A model generated the notes under the pieces. The model was not told the DNA's origin. It saw only the letters and a program-made list of their open reading frames with translations, and made no database searches. DNA of 16,460 bases from Deltaproteobacteria bacterium (GTDB lineage Bacteria; Desulfobacterota; Desulfobacteria; Desulfobacterales; C00003060): assembly GCA_019309245.1 (NCBI GenBank), contig JAFDGP010000062.1, positions 1-16,460 on the forward strand, read 5' to 3'. Both the position numbers and the translations under genes were made by a program. The first letter of the stretch is position 1; each line of letters starts with the position of its first letter. Shown in pieces: positions 7,044 to 14,400 of the stretch.

Positions 7044-7826
7044 TTACACCTTCGACAACCGCATCATCAGGCCCAACATGTCCGGAAAACCTCCCAGAAA
7101 CTGTCTCATAAAATAGAGAAGCAATTCCAGCGACAGCCCGAAAAAGAAGAGTCCGACCATGATCTTCAATGGGAAGGCCACGATCAGGACATTCATCTGA
7201 GGAACCACCTTGGCCACAATGCCAAACGCCGCGCTGGTAAACAGCAATGCAGCGATGGCAGGTGCACCGATCTTGACCGCCATCATGAACATGTCTCCGG
7301 AAACTTGAATCATCTTTTTCAACATGCCGGACCCAACCCCTAAATATCCCACCTGAAGAACGGAAAAGCTTTCACTGATGACTCTCAGAACAATATGGTG
7401 GCCGTTTAGGAGTAAAAAAAACAGGATTGCAATCCAGTACCCCAGTTGCGCCAGCATTGTGCCCTGAGTTCCGGATTCAGGATCAAAAACATTGGCAATT
7501 GCAAACCCCATTTGAAATCCGACCAGTTGTCCAGCCAATTGGACGGCAGCAAAGAAAAACCGCGCAACCAGCCCCACCACCATGCCAAGCACCAGCTCGG
7601 AAAGGACAAGGTTCGCCAGGCCAAGCACGCTGTCAGGAAACAACGCGGGGTCGGGCCTGACCACGGGGAATAATACGATTGTGATCATCAAAGTCAGACC
7701 GGCCTTAACCGTCCTGGGCACCATGATCCCCCCGAAAAATGGAAACATAAACAAGACCACACCAACTCGGACAAAAATCAGAATCAGTGATTTGAATTGT
7801 TCCGGGGAAAGACCGAGAATGTCCAT
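7044..7826 (-). CDS. fliR: Flagellar export gate protein FliR
   Basis: Membrane subunit of the FliP5-FliQ4-FliR1 export gate. The 260-residue protein starts MDILGLSPEQFKSLILIFVR and has about six hydrophobic segments. Family patterns include GGIMVPRTVKAGLTLMITIV near residues 30 to 50, the GFQMGFAIANVFDPESGTQ stretch and a C-terminal MRQFLGGFPDML. The start ATG at 7826 has a G-rich ribosome site (GGGGGG) about 10 bases upstream. It follows fliQ by 18 bases and its TAA stop lies 2 bases before the flhB GTG, the standard P-Q-R-flhB order. Nothing unusual is seen. Confidence 0.97.
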   Translation of the reverse strand: MDILGLSPEQFKSLILIFVRVGVVLFMFPFFGGIMVPRTVKAGLTLMITIVLFPVVRPDPALFPDSVLGLANLVLSELVLGMVVGLVARFFFAAVQLAGQLVGFQMGFAIANVFDPESGTQGTMLAQLGYWIAILFFLLLNGHHIVLRVISESFSVLQVGYLGVGSGMLKKMIQVSGDMFMMAVKIGAPAIAALLFTSAAFGIVAKVVPQMNVLIVAFPLKIMVGLFFFGLSLELLLYFMRQFLGGFPDMLGLMMRLSKV

Positions 7827-7844
7827 ATCTGAACTGCCCCCCGA

Positions 7845-8114
7845 TTACCGAATCAAATTCGGCAACTGCGTGATACAATTCCGCCCGAAATCAATCAACT
7901 GCTGCAGCATCCAGTTGGAGAAAAACAACAGGCCGAGCAGCACAACGAGTATCTTCGGTACAAAGGTCAAGGTCATTTCCTGGATCTGGGTGACTGCCTG
8001 AAAGATACTGATAGCCAATCCCACGATAAGACCCAACCCCAACATGGGCATGGCCACCAGGATGGTGACTTTGATGGCCTCCTGCGCAAACCCCACAACG
8101 AATTCCGGCGTCAT
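7845..8114 (-). CDS. fliQ: Flagellar export gate protein FliQ
   Basis: Small gate subunit with two membrane helices. The ATG at 8114 gives 89 residues, the usual family length, beginning MTPEFVVGFAQEAIKV. AGGTGG lies about 6 bases upstream, whereas the alternative GTG at 8123 has no ribosome site. The protein shows PMLGLGLIVGLAISIFQAVT and QIQEMTLTFVPKI, the typical FliQ core between and within the two helices. The ATG sits just beyond the TGA of fliP, so translation is probably coupled. Confidence 0.97.
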   Translation of the reverse strand: MTPEFVVGFAQEAIKVTILVAMPMLGLGLIVGLAISIFQAVTQIQEMTLTFVPKILVVLLGLLFFSNWMLQQLIDFGRNCITQLPNLIR

Positions 8115-8115
8115 G

Positions 8116-8916
8116 TCATCCACCTACAAAACTCTTTACCAGTGAGCCGACAATGAGATTCCAGCCGTCCATCAATACAAACAGTATCAACTTGAACGGC
8201 ATGGAGATCATCACCGGCGGCAGCATCATCATCCCCATAGAAAGCAAGACGCTGGCAATTACCATATCGATAATCAGAAACGGAACGTACAAAAAAAATC
8301 CGATGATAAACGCGGTCTTCAGCTCACTGACCACAAATGCCGGGATCAACACCGAAGACGGAATGTCTTCTTTGGAATCCGGTTTGTTCAGCTTGGCCAT
8401 ACTCACGAAAAGTGCCAGATCCTTTTTCCTTGTCTGGCTGAACATGAACTCGCGCACCGGCTTCATGGCCGCCTGAAGCGCTTCGGTTTGGCTAATTTCT
8501 TCGTTCAGATAAGGCTCAACGGCTTTCTTTCTGACCTGATTCCAAACCGGCATCATGATGAAAAAGGTCAAAAACAGCGCGAGTCCGATCATCACCTGGT
8601 TCGGAGGCATTTGCTGCGTTCCGAGGGCGTGCCTGAGAAAGGAAAACGCCACCGCCAAACGCGTAAACGAGGTCATCAGTATCAGGATCGCCGGTGCTAG
8701 GGAAAGCACGGTCAAGAGCGCCACAATCTGCAGGAGTACCGACACTTGTTCCGGATTGTCCGTTTGTCCTATCCCGACCTGAACCATAGGAAGAGGCAGT
8801 GCTGCACCCCGCGCCTCGGAAGTTAGAAACAGAGCCACAAGGACAAAAACACCACCGGCAATTGCAAAGCCGGCCTTTTTTTCGGTTTTACTAAGAAGAC
8901 CTGGATCCGCTGCCAT
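8116..8916 (-). CDS. fliP: Flagellar export gate protein FliP
   Basis: Core gate subunit, 266 residues. It begins with a cleavable-type signal sequence (residues about 15 to 37, ending SEARGA), as known for FliP. Then come LLTVLSLAPAILILMTSFTR and FSFLRHALGTQQMPPNQVM, both FliP signatures, the periplasmic loop, and the C-terminal helices with SELKTAFIIGFFLYVPFLII and a PPVMISMPFKLILFVLMDGW ending. The ATG at 8916 is within the 3' end of fliO (26-base overlap), which suggests coupled translation. Confidence 0.97.
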   Translation of the reverse strand: MAADPGLLSKTEKKAGFAIAGGVFVLVALFLTSEARGAALPLPMVQVGIGQTDNPEQVSVLLQIVALLTVLSLAPAILILMTSFTRLAVAFSFLRHALGTQQMPPNQVMIGLALFLTFFIMMPVWNQVRKKAVEPYLNEEISQTEALQAAMKPVREFMFSQTRKKDLALFVSMAKLNKPDSKEDIPSSVLIPAFVVSELKTAFIIGFFLYVPFLIIDMVIASVLLSMGMMMLPPVMISMPFKLILFVLMDGWNLIVGSLVKSFVGG

Positions 8917-9286
8917 TGTCCAACCTCATGTTGAGCAATCTTTCAAAGAAACCCTTCCCGCGTCCGAGTACTTCACCCTCATGAACTTCAGACAGCATCC
9001 CATTGCCATGTACCTTCCCGAGCATCGTAATGGTTTCCGGAGTTATGCCGATCAGAAACCTCTCTCCGGCCACATCAATCAAGGAGATCCTCCCCTTTGG
9101 ACTGACGTGCCGTGTTGAAATGACCTTGATGATCTTGCCCGGCCCGCACCCTTGGCGCTGGTATAAGAATCTCCGCATGATTAACAGCACCAGAATCAAA
9201 AGGCCCAATACAACGCAAAGCATGGCCAGCGTCTTGAGTCCCGCCATCCAGAAACCGGATTCTGTCATCCACGCCGAGTCACCCAA
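8891..9286 (-). CDS. fliO: Flagellar biosynthesis protein FliO
   Basis: Single-pass membrane protein that helps FliP assemble. The membrane helix is at about residues 14 to 36 (GLKTLAMLCVVLGLLILVLL), followed by RRF and a cytoplasmic domain with IKVISTRHVSPKGRISLIDV and ERFLIGITPETITMLGKVH, the FliO pattern. TTG at 9286 is chosen as the start because a perfect AGGAGG sits 10 bases upstream; the first ATG is at 9268, six codons in. A hydrophobic frame at 9357 to 9313 (MNTRIVFFLLVWSG) ends just upstream in another frame, and it may be a lost signal peptide. The 151-base gap between fliN and fliO is otherwise featureless. Confidence 0.93.
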   Translation of the reverse strand: MGDSAWMTESGFWMAGLKTLAMLCVVLGLLILVLLIMRRFLYQRQGCGPGKIIKVISTRHVSPKGRISLIDVAGERFLIGITPETITMLGKVHGNGMLSEVHEGEVLGRGKGFFERLLNMRLDNGSGSRSS

Positions 9287-9296
9287 TTTGATTGAT

Positions 9297-9302
9297 CCTC
9301 CT
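9297..9302 (-). promoter_or_regulatory. AGGAGG ribosome site deciding the fliO TTG start
   Basis: A perfect Shine-Dalgarno sequence on the minus strand, 10 bases before TTG 9286. It is 28 bases before the first ATG (9268), too far to serve it. Confidence 0.7.
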
Positions 9303-9437
9303 AACCAGACCAGACAAGTAGAAAAAAGACGATTCTTGTATTCATCTCAAGGTGTAAGCGCCACGGGATTATCAGCCCGAATCGCCACCTCCCCACACCG
9401 GACGCTGAGTACAGTAGTTAAAAATCACTTAAGAGTG

Positions 9438-9860
9438 TCACCCCAGGGATTTCACCCTTTCCGCGGGACTGATAATATCGGTTAGTCTGATACCGAACTT
9501 CTCATTGACAACCACGACCTCACCCCGGGCGAACAGCTTCCGGTTGACATAGATATCCATGGGCTCATCTGCCAGTTTCGACAGCTCTACAATGGATCCC
9601 TGTCCCAACCGCAATAAGTCGTTGACGAGCATTCTTGTCCGGCCGAGTTCCACCGAGATCTCGAGAGGAATATCCAGAATGAACTCCAGATCTCTCGTGC
9701 CGTCAGACTCGACTTGATCGACGTCTGGCTCACCGGACTTCGGAGGCCCGTCATCCGGCGTTGCCGCCTCTTGCGAGGCGCCTTCTTCCGGGTCATTTGA
9801 AGCAGAATCCTGTTGCTCCTCCGATGCGCTTACCTGACTGTCTTCTTTTTCTTCTTCCAC
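9438..9860 (-). CDS. fliN: Flagellar motor switch protein FliN
   Basis: C-ring protein that sets rotor structure and binds export cargo complexes. Residues 1 to about 55 form an acidic, Ser/Glu/Pro-rich extension, and residues about 58 to 135 form the SpoA (surface presentation of antigens) domain: FILDIPLEISVELGRTRMLV, then LLRLGQGSIVELSKLADEPM and IYVNRKLFARGEVVVVNEKF, ending IRLTDIISPAERVKSLG. The start is GTG at 9860 with AAGGGG about 7 bases upstream. At 140 residues it is near E. coli FliN in size. It follows fliM by 81 bases. Confidence 0.97.
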   Translation of the reverse strand: MEEEKEDSQVSASEEQQDSASNDPEEGASQEAATPDDGPPKSGEPDVDQVESDGTRDLEFILDIPLEISVELGRTRMLVNDLLRLGQGSIVELSKLADEPMDIYVNRKLFARGEVVVVNEKFGIRLTDIISPAERVKSLG

Positions 9861-9941
9861 GGTTCTACCCCTTCCAACGGTCGGGCCTTATACGTGTCCG
9901 GGCTACTTCGAGAAAAAGCCGGGCACCAAGCCGCATTTTTT

Positions 9942-10922
9942 CTATATGTTATTCACAAGACACATCGTATTGATCTTGAGCGCCCGGTTGGCCTTTCTGA
10001 CCCCCGGACTGCCCCGAAATTTGGGCACCCCTTGAACCTTTCCGATTAGGGGGTCTCCGGCGGATTGTTCCAGTTGAATCACATCGCCAACCTGCAAGCC
10101 AAGAAGACGTTCCGTGGTAATCTGGGACGAGCCCAATTCTACGACGATATCCACCATGGTCTCTTTGATCCGCTCGGCCATACGCCTTCTCCACTTTCGA
10201 TCCACCCGGGGCCGATCCTGCAGCCCACCGTAAAAGCTGTCGCGTATGGGCTCGATCATCGAATATGGAATACACAGGCTCATGTGCCCTCCCACGCCTT
10301 CGATATCCACGTTGCAACGGATCACAATCACCAAGTCTCCAGGTAAGACAATAGCCGCAAATTCCGGATTCATCTCGGAACGCACATAACTCATTTTTAC
10401 CGTATAAACCCGATCCCATGCCGCGGACAGGTCGTCGAGACAGGCCTTAACCACTTTTCTAATCATTGCATTTTCGATGGCAGTAAAATCTCGACCCTCG
10501 ATTCTGACATGCTCCGTGCCTTTTCCACCGAAATAGCACTCGATAAGGCTGAAGACCAGACGCCCGTCCAGTACCACAAGGGCCTGCCCCACAAGGGGAT
10601 CAATGCGGAAGATGTGCAGGCTTGTCGGCACGGGCAGAGAAAGTCGAAAATCCTCGAATTTGACCATGTCCACCGGCTCGGTCTCAATGTCAACACTCTT
10701 TCGAACCATGGCGGAAAGATTGGTCCTAAAATTGGTAGCAAACCGTTCATTGACGACGCCGAGTGCCGGCAAACGCCCACGAAGCATCTGCTCCTGACGG
10801 GTAAAATCGAAGGGAATGACCCCGTCGGACGGGGATTCTTCTTCCGGCTCGGTTTCAATCTCGCCGCTGGACACCCCCTTTAACAGGCTGTCGACTTCTT
10901 CTTGAGAAAGAACGTTGGACAT
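9942..10922 (-). CDS. fliM: Flagellar motor switch protein FliM
   Basis: C-ring protein that binds CheY-P and sets the direction of rotation. The N-terminal LSQEEVDSLLKG (residues 5 to 16) matches the CheY-binding EIDALL-type motif. The middle domain contains FGGKGTEHVRIEGRDFTAIE, including the GGxG motif that contacts FliG. The C-terminal SpoA domain covers about 245 to 320 (VVELGSSQITTERLLGLQVG onward). The length of 326 residues is typical. It starts at ATG 10922, 14 bases after the fliL stop. The conserved CheY site implies that chemotaxis control is present elsewhere in the genome. Confidence 0.98.
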   Translation of the reverse strand: MSNVLSQEEVDSLLKGVSSGEIETEPEEESPSDGVIPFDFTRQEQMLRGRLPALGVVNERFATNFRTNLSAMVRKSVDIETEPVDMVKFEDFRLSLPVPTSLHIFRIDPLVGQALVVLDGRLVFSLIECYFGGKGTEHVRIEGRDFTAIENAMIRKVVKACLDDLSAAWDRVYTVKMSYVRSEMNPEFAAIVLPGDLVIVIRCNVDIEGVGGHMSLCIPYSMIEPIRDSFYGGLQDRPRVDRKWRRRMAERIKETMVDIVVELGSSQITTERLLGLQVGDVIQLEQSAGDPLIGKVQGVPKFRGSPGVRKANRALKINTMCLVNNI

Positions 10923-10936
10923 GGCTTGCGTTTTCC

Positions 10937-11452
10937 TTACTGAATCACGAATTCGGTAAAATATAGACCGCGAACACCACCGCTTTTCATGATCGTGTTG
11001 ATGCGTTCGATGAGCTCAGCTCTAAGTTGAATTTTTCCTTCAGGCACACCAATCTGCGCAAACGTCTTGCTGCTCAGCAACAGCAAGACCGCATCTCTGA
11101 TCTGGGCCATATGCTCCTCCAGCGCCTGTTTTTTTTCTTCACTATCCAATTCCACTTCGAACTGGGCCTTCAGATATCGTTTGCCCTCCTGATCCAACAG
11201 GTTGACGATAAATGGCTCCATCTTGAGCATCACTGACGGCCCGATTGCCGCCTCAGCGGTCTGTTGTGTTTGATCTTCTTCCGGGTTAGAAAGCCTCTCC
11301 TGCAAATAGAACTTCCACCCCGCAAAACCACCCCCGCCGAGAAAAACCAGCAATACGACAAGGATGATCAACTTTTTTAATGACCCCTTTTTGACTTCTT
11401 GACTCTCTTCTATTGTTTCATCAGTGGAAGCTTTTTCTTTATCGTCAGCCAT
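10937..11452 (-). CDS. fliL: Stator-associated protein FliL
   Basis: Inner-membrane protein that surrounds and stabilises stator units. Of its 171 residues, about 1 to 24 are a charged cytoplasmic tail, 25 to 48 the membrane helix (LIILVVLLVFLGGGGFAGWK), and about 75 to 171 the periplasmic domain with EPFIVNLLDQEGKRYLKAQF, IRDAVLLLLSSKTFAQIGVP and the end GLYFTEFVIQ, all typical. ATG 11452 has AGGAG about 7 bases upstream. It lies 19 bases after motB, the usual motB-fliL-fliM order. Compare the divergent FliL-like protein at 34 to 762. Confidence 0.97.
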   Translation of the reverse strand: MADDKEKASTDETIEESQEVKKGSLKKLIILVVLLVFLGGGGFAGWKFYLQERLSNPEEDQTQQTAEAAIGPSVMLKMEPFIVNLLDQEGKRYLKAQFEVELDSEEKKQALEEHMAQIRDAVLLLLSSKTFAQIGVPEGKIQLRAELIERINTIMKSGGVRGLYFTEFVIQ

Positions 11453-11471
11453 CGAACCGCTCCTTTTCCAT

Positions 11472-12269
11472 CTACCTCAAGATGATCTCAACCCGCCTGT
11501 TTTTTGCCCTTCCCCCGGGCGTGTCGTTAGACGCCTGGGGTCGGGTATCTCCATAGCCTCCCACACCAAACCTCTCCGGAGACAGGCCTCGTCGTTCCAC
11601 AAAGTATCGCTGAATATTCAATGCTCTAAACAATGATAATTCCCAGTTTGACCTATAACGTCCGTTGTGAATCGGACGGTTATCGGAGTGTCCCATCACA
11701 AGAATCCGGTTTTGTGTGGATGCAAGCACATTTGCGACAATATCCAGAAGGGGCCGGGACTCCGGCCTGATTTCCGCCTGTCCTTCGTTGAAGACTATGT
11801 TGGCCTGAAAGGTCATGACAATTCCTCGATTGTCTTGCGAAAACTGCATGATTGACTCGAGACCGAACAGAATCTGTGCATGCTCGTCGTCGTCTTCGCA
11901 GGTAAAGTAGTCTTTCAACATCTTGACACTGGTCACCCGGGCGCCAGTCTTTCCACCTGTATGGGGCATCTTGGCGCTGATCTCCTTGAGGTAGCTCAGA
12001 GCCTTCAAGGATGACATAGCCGATCCCCCATGGCCTGAAGCCACTTCGCGGGGGGGGCTGATGGCCTGCTGGTCACCAAACTCCAAAGGCCCGCTCGCCC
12101 CCTCAAATATACTGAACATGCTCTTCAGGCTCTTGGTGTCCATGGAGGACATGGTCAGAAGCATCACAAAAAACGTCAGCAAGAGCATCAACAGGTCTCC
12201 GAATGTCACCATCCAGAGAGTTGTGTCCGTCGAGGCTTCCTCACCTCCGTTTTTGTCTTTTTTGCTCAT
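11472..12269 (-). CDS. motB: Stator protein MotB (PomB-like), with the ion-binding Asp
   Basis: Stator B subunit, 265 residues. The membrane helix WMVTFGDLLMLLLTFFVMLL (19 to 38) contains the essential ion-carrying Asp25, eight residues before the FF pair. The helix and the SSMD that follows resemble Vibrio PomB more than E. coli MotB. After a linker, the OmpA-like peptidoglycan-binding domain (about 150 to 265) shows GHSDNRP, NWELSLFRA, GYGDTRP and RAKNRRVEI. It is 11 bases downstream of the MotB paralogue and 19 bases upstream of fliL. With motA it should form the conducting stator. Sodium use is inferred from resemblance only. Confidence 0.95.
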   Translation of the reverse strand: MSKKDKNGGEEASTDTTLWMVTFGDLLMLLLTFFVMLLTMSSMDTKSLKSMFSIFEGASGPLEFGDQQAISPPREVASGHGGSAMSSLKALSYLKEISAKMPHTGGKTGARVTSVKMLKDYFTCEDDDEHAQILFGLESIMQFSQDNRGIVMTFQANIVFNEGQAEIRPESRPLLDIVANVLASTQNRILVMGHSDNRPIHNGRYRSNWELSLFRALNIQRYFVERRGLSPERFGVGGYGDTRPQASNDTPGGRAKNRRVEIILR

Positions 12270-12280
12270 GGCCCGACAAC

Positions 12281-13060
12281 TTAGTCAAAAATTCGAAAAA
12301 CAAACCGTTTAAAGACCACCAGCGCAGACGGCCTGGGCTCCTGACTGAGGATCTGCCTGATTGAGCCGGATGCCTGCCGGCTCAGCACAATGTCCACGCG
12401 GTTATTCCTCGCACGGGTCTGCCTGGTTTCATTGCTTGCCACCGGATCATATTCGGCCCGACCGTAAGCTGTAAGGCGCTCCGCAGCCACGTTTCCCAAA
12501 ACCACGAAGAACTTCAAAACCTCTAGCGCCCGAAGCGAAGAAAGCTCCCTGTTCGAGAGTCCAGACTTTTCATCCGCCGGTCGACTGTCCGTATGGCCTA
12601 TAATTTCAACAGGATATTTCCCCTGATTGATCAGGTTACAAAGGGCCTTTAGAAAACCGAAACTCGCAGGCCTGACTCGATAACTGCCTTCGTCGAACAA
12701 GAGCCGATCTTGAATGCTGACGATCTCATTTGTCGGCGTACTTCGCCTGAAAACACGGCCCGCACCTGGAAGACTGGACTCCACAAGCTCCCAGGACTCC
12801 GTTTCACGATTGACCATGGGGGGCTGGGGGGCTGTAATCAACTGGCCGTCCTGTTTCATGGGCGAGAGCCCACCAGGAAGAATCCCAAAACTTCCGGTCA
12901 GGGATCCGAGGGCTTCAAGCCTATGACGGTCATCCACCACGGCAATGGAATTGAGTACGATGAAAAAGGCCAGCAGGATAATGAATAACGCCACAGTCAA
13001 TACCCTGATCCCCGCTTCCGCGCTGCTGCTGTCCTCGGATGCCTTGTTTTTCTTTTTCAT
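12281..13060 (-). CDS. MotB/OmpA-family paralogue lacking the membrane aspartate
   Basis: A 259-residue protein with the overall MotB plan: a short basic N-terminus, one membrane helix at about 17 to 41, a linker, and a C-terminal OmpA-like domain (about 120 to 235) with DRLLFDEGSYRVRPASFGFL, GHTDSRP, NRELSSLRA and RARNNRVDIVLS. The helix aligned with MotB on the AFFIVLNSIA segment has Ala24 where the ion-binding Asp should be, and no charged residue anywhere in the helix. It therefore should not conduct ions by itself. It lies between motA and motB, 11 bases before motB. Its ribosome site at ATG 13060 is poor. A structural or regulatory partner of the stator anchored to peptidoglycan is the likely role (inference). 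Confidence 0.88.
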   Translation of the reverse strand: MKKKNKASEDSSSAEAGIRVLTVALFIILLAFFIVLNSIAVVDDRHRLEALGSLTGSFGILPGGLSPMKQDGQLITAPQPPMVNRETESWELVESSLPGAGRVFRRSTPTNEIVSIQDRLLFDEGSYRVRPASFGFLKALCNLINQGKYPVEIIGHTDSRPADEKSGLSNRELSSLRALEVLKFFVVLGNVAAERLTAYGRAEYDPVASNETRQTRARNNRVDIVLSRQASGSIRQILSQEPRPSALVVFKRFVFRIFD

Positions 13061-13132
13061 ATGGGTAGTAATCTATTCTCTAATAGGACCCAGCTACTGC
13101 CAACCAAGCCCCTCCGGAATGACCCCAAGGAT

Positions 13133-13280
13133 CTAGCAGGCTGTTGATAAACTATTGCGCTTGGCATGACGGCGTTAAAATTCTCCTCAAAATGCTCATT
13201 TATTACCAATAAACTCCGCTTTTTCGTCGAAATTTGCCTTGTCCTGCCTGCGCTCATGACGTTTTTCAACAGCCTGCTAG
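13133..13280. mobile_element. 148-bp MITE-like foldback element between motA and the motB paralogue
   Basis: The ends CTAGCAGGCTGTTGATAAAC (13133 to 13152) and GTTTTTCAACAGCCTGCTAG (13261 to 13280) are inverted repeats matching at 19 of 20 bases. The interior is also loosely self-complementary right to the centre, where TTTATT-ACC-AATAAA sits at 13199 to 13213, so the whole element can fold into one long hairpin. It has no coding capacity. The TA at each edge would fit a TA target duplication as made by IS630/Tc1-type transposases (inference). CAGGCTGTTGA-type foldback repeats are familiar to me from delta-proteobacterial genomes. It widens the motA to motB-paralogue gap to 264 bases and could cause RNA processing there. 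Confidence 0.82.
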
Positions 13281-13324
13281 AGCTGGCGGGCACAACATGG
13301 GACGATCCCGGACCGGAAGGCTGC

Positions 13325-14092
13325 TCATGATGCGCCTTCTTGCACTCGCTGTCTTGGGGGCAGGAAAGCCATGAGTTTTTGCTCAACGATGCGGGGGTTT
13401 TCGCCATTGGACAGACATATCACCCCCTCGATCATCATTTCCTTGACCAGGACCTCTTCGGTGCTCCTTGTCTTCAGCTTGCCCGCGATCGGAAGGCAAA
13501 TAATGTTAGCCATGATCGCGCCATAAAACGTCGTCAACAAAGCAACGGCCATTGCAGGACCGATGGAACTCGGATCACTCATGGTCTGAAGCATTTGAAC
13601 CAGACCGATCAGGGTCCCTACCATGCCGAGCGCTGGCGCATAGGTTCCCATAGTAGTGAAGATTTCGGCACCAAGCTTGTGACGGTCCTGAATAAAGGAA
13701 ATCTCGGTTTCCAGGATCTCCCGAATGGAGGCCGGTTCCAGGCCGTCGATGGAAAGCTGAATGCCTTTTTGCAGAAATTCTTCCTCAACATTTTTGATTT
13801 CCCCTTCCAGTGCCAAGATACCCTCTCGCCGAGCCTTGTTGGAAAACTCTCCGAATTGTTGAATGATATGAGTTGCAGAGCTCACCTTGGTAAAGAATAC
13901 GTTCTTGACCACATTGACCACACCGAGAACATCTTTAAGAGGATAATTGATCATCGTCGTTCCCAGGGTGCCCCCTACCACAATAAGGAGCGAAGGGATA
14001 TTGATGAACAAATTCAGCCCACCACCCATCAAGATGGCGGAAACAACCAGCCCAAAGGCCGAAACAATGCCTAAAACGGTTGCAATGTCCAT
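13325..14092 (-). CDS. motA: Stator protein MotA (PomA-like)
   Basis: Stator A subunit, 255 residues, with four membrane segments (about 1 to 24, 30 to 50, 148 to 170, 180 to 203). The cytoplasmic loop has KARREGILALEGEI, with the conserved Arg-Arg-Glu (88 to 90) that meets the rotor. APALGMVGTLIGLV includes Pro153, and IGPAMAVALLTTFYGAIMAN covers the fourth helix. Thr160 and Thr188 sit at the positions of PomA Thr158 and Thr186, which mark sodium-type stators; this is from memory of PomA and is not a measured alignment. The start ATG 14092 has AGAGGG about 6 bases upstream and lies about 34 bases downstream of the predicted transcription start of the sigma-54 promoter at 14137 to 14152. The C-terminal MIEGVICLSNGENPRIVEQK stretch is typical. 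Confidence 0.97.
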   Translation of the reverse strand: MDIATVLGIVSAFGLVVSAILMGGGLNLFINIPSLLIVVGGTLGTTMINYPLKDVLGVVNVVKNVFFTKVSSATHIIQQFGEFSNKARREGILALEGEIKNVEEEFLQKGIQLSIDGLEPASIREILETEISFIQDRHKLGAEIFTTMGTYAPALGMVGTLIGLVQMLQTMSDPSSIGPAMAVALLTTFYGAIMANIICLPIAGKLKTRSTEEVLVKEMMIEGVICLSNGENPRIVEQKLMAFLPPRQRVQEGAS

Positions 14093-14136
14093 ACGTTTCC
14101 CTCTGGCGATCCGTTGTTTTTCTTATCCGGCATTAC

Positions 14137-14152
14137 AGCAACGTTTGTGCCA
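14137..14152 (-). promoter_or_regulatory. Sigma-54 (RpoN) promoter upstream of motA
   Basis: On the minus strand the sequence is TGGCAC-AAACG-TTGCT, a match to the -24/-12 consensus at every conserved position with correct GG to GC spacing. The expected start site is near 14126, giving a leader of about 34 bases before motA ATG 14092. Class II flagellar operons are commonly RpoN-dependent with a FlrC/FleR-type activator; no activator gene is in this window. A 13-base palindrome ACGGCTAAGCCGT (14152 to 14164) directly abuts the -24 box. Confidence 0.88.
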
Positions 14153-14210
14153 CGGCTAAGCCGTTTCGTGCAGGGGGATGTAGGAGCTCGTTTGAGGAGA
14201 GACGCCCGGG

Positions 14211-14324
14211 TTAAGGTTCTCGGGTTTTTCCAGCAATCTTCCTTAAATATCGGTAGGTTTTGAAATGTATCCTCCGGAAGGTGTCCCCAGCGATCACCTG
14301 GGGTCCGGCGGTGGCGGGAAACAT
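14211..14324 (-). CDS. Possible small basic peptide in the motA leader gap (weak)
   Basis: The 308-base gap 14093 to 14400 between the MAF-type gene and motA contains the sigma-54 promoter, a CCCCAG/CTGGGG hairpin (14285 to 14303) without a T tract, and this 37-codon frame from ATG 14324. The peptide is strongly basic, with FRRIHFKTYRYLRKIAGKTR near its end. There is no good ribosome site, and it lies upstream of the promoter. It may be a gene remnant or chance. I do not recognise it. Confidence 0.15.
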   Translation of the reverse strand: MFPATAGPQVIAGDTFRRIHFKTYRYLRKIAGKTREP

Positions 14325-14400
14325 GTCACCGGCTTCGTCCGAACCCGACTGTCAATGCCCCGTTATCTGTCAATCTGTTGACGTATCACGGCTTGAAAAC

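Noticed and set aside
13057..13407. A 116-codon minus-strand frame spanning the end of motA and the foldback element
   Set aside because: It runs out of frame through motA and through a non-coding repeat, and has no recognisable domain.
13340..14074. A 244-codon open frame on the plus strand opposite motA
   Set aside because: It is the antisense shadow of a clear motA gene, with composition rich in His, Gln and Arg, and no family resemblance.
14285..14303. Terminator hairpin CCCCAG/CTGGGG after the MAF-type gene
   Set aside because: A 6-bp stem without a following T tract on the minus strand; not enough for a call.
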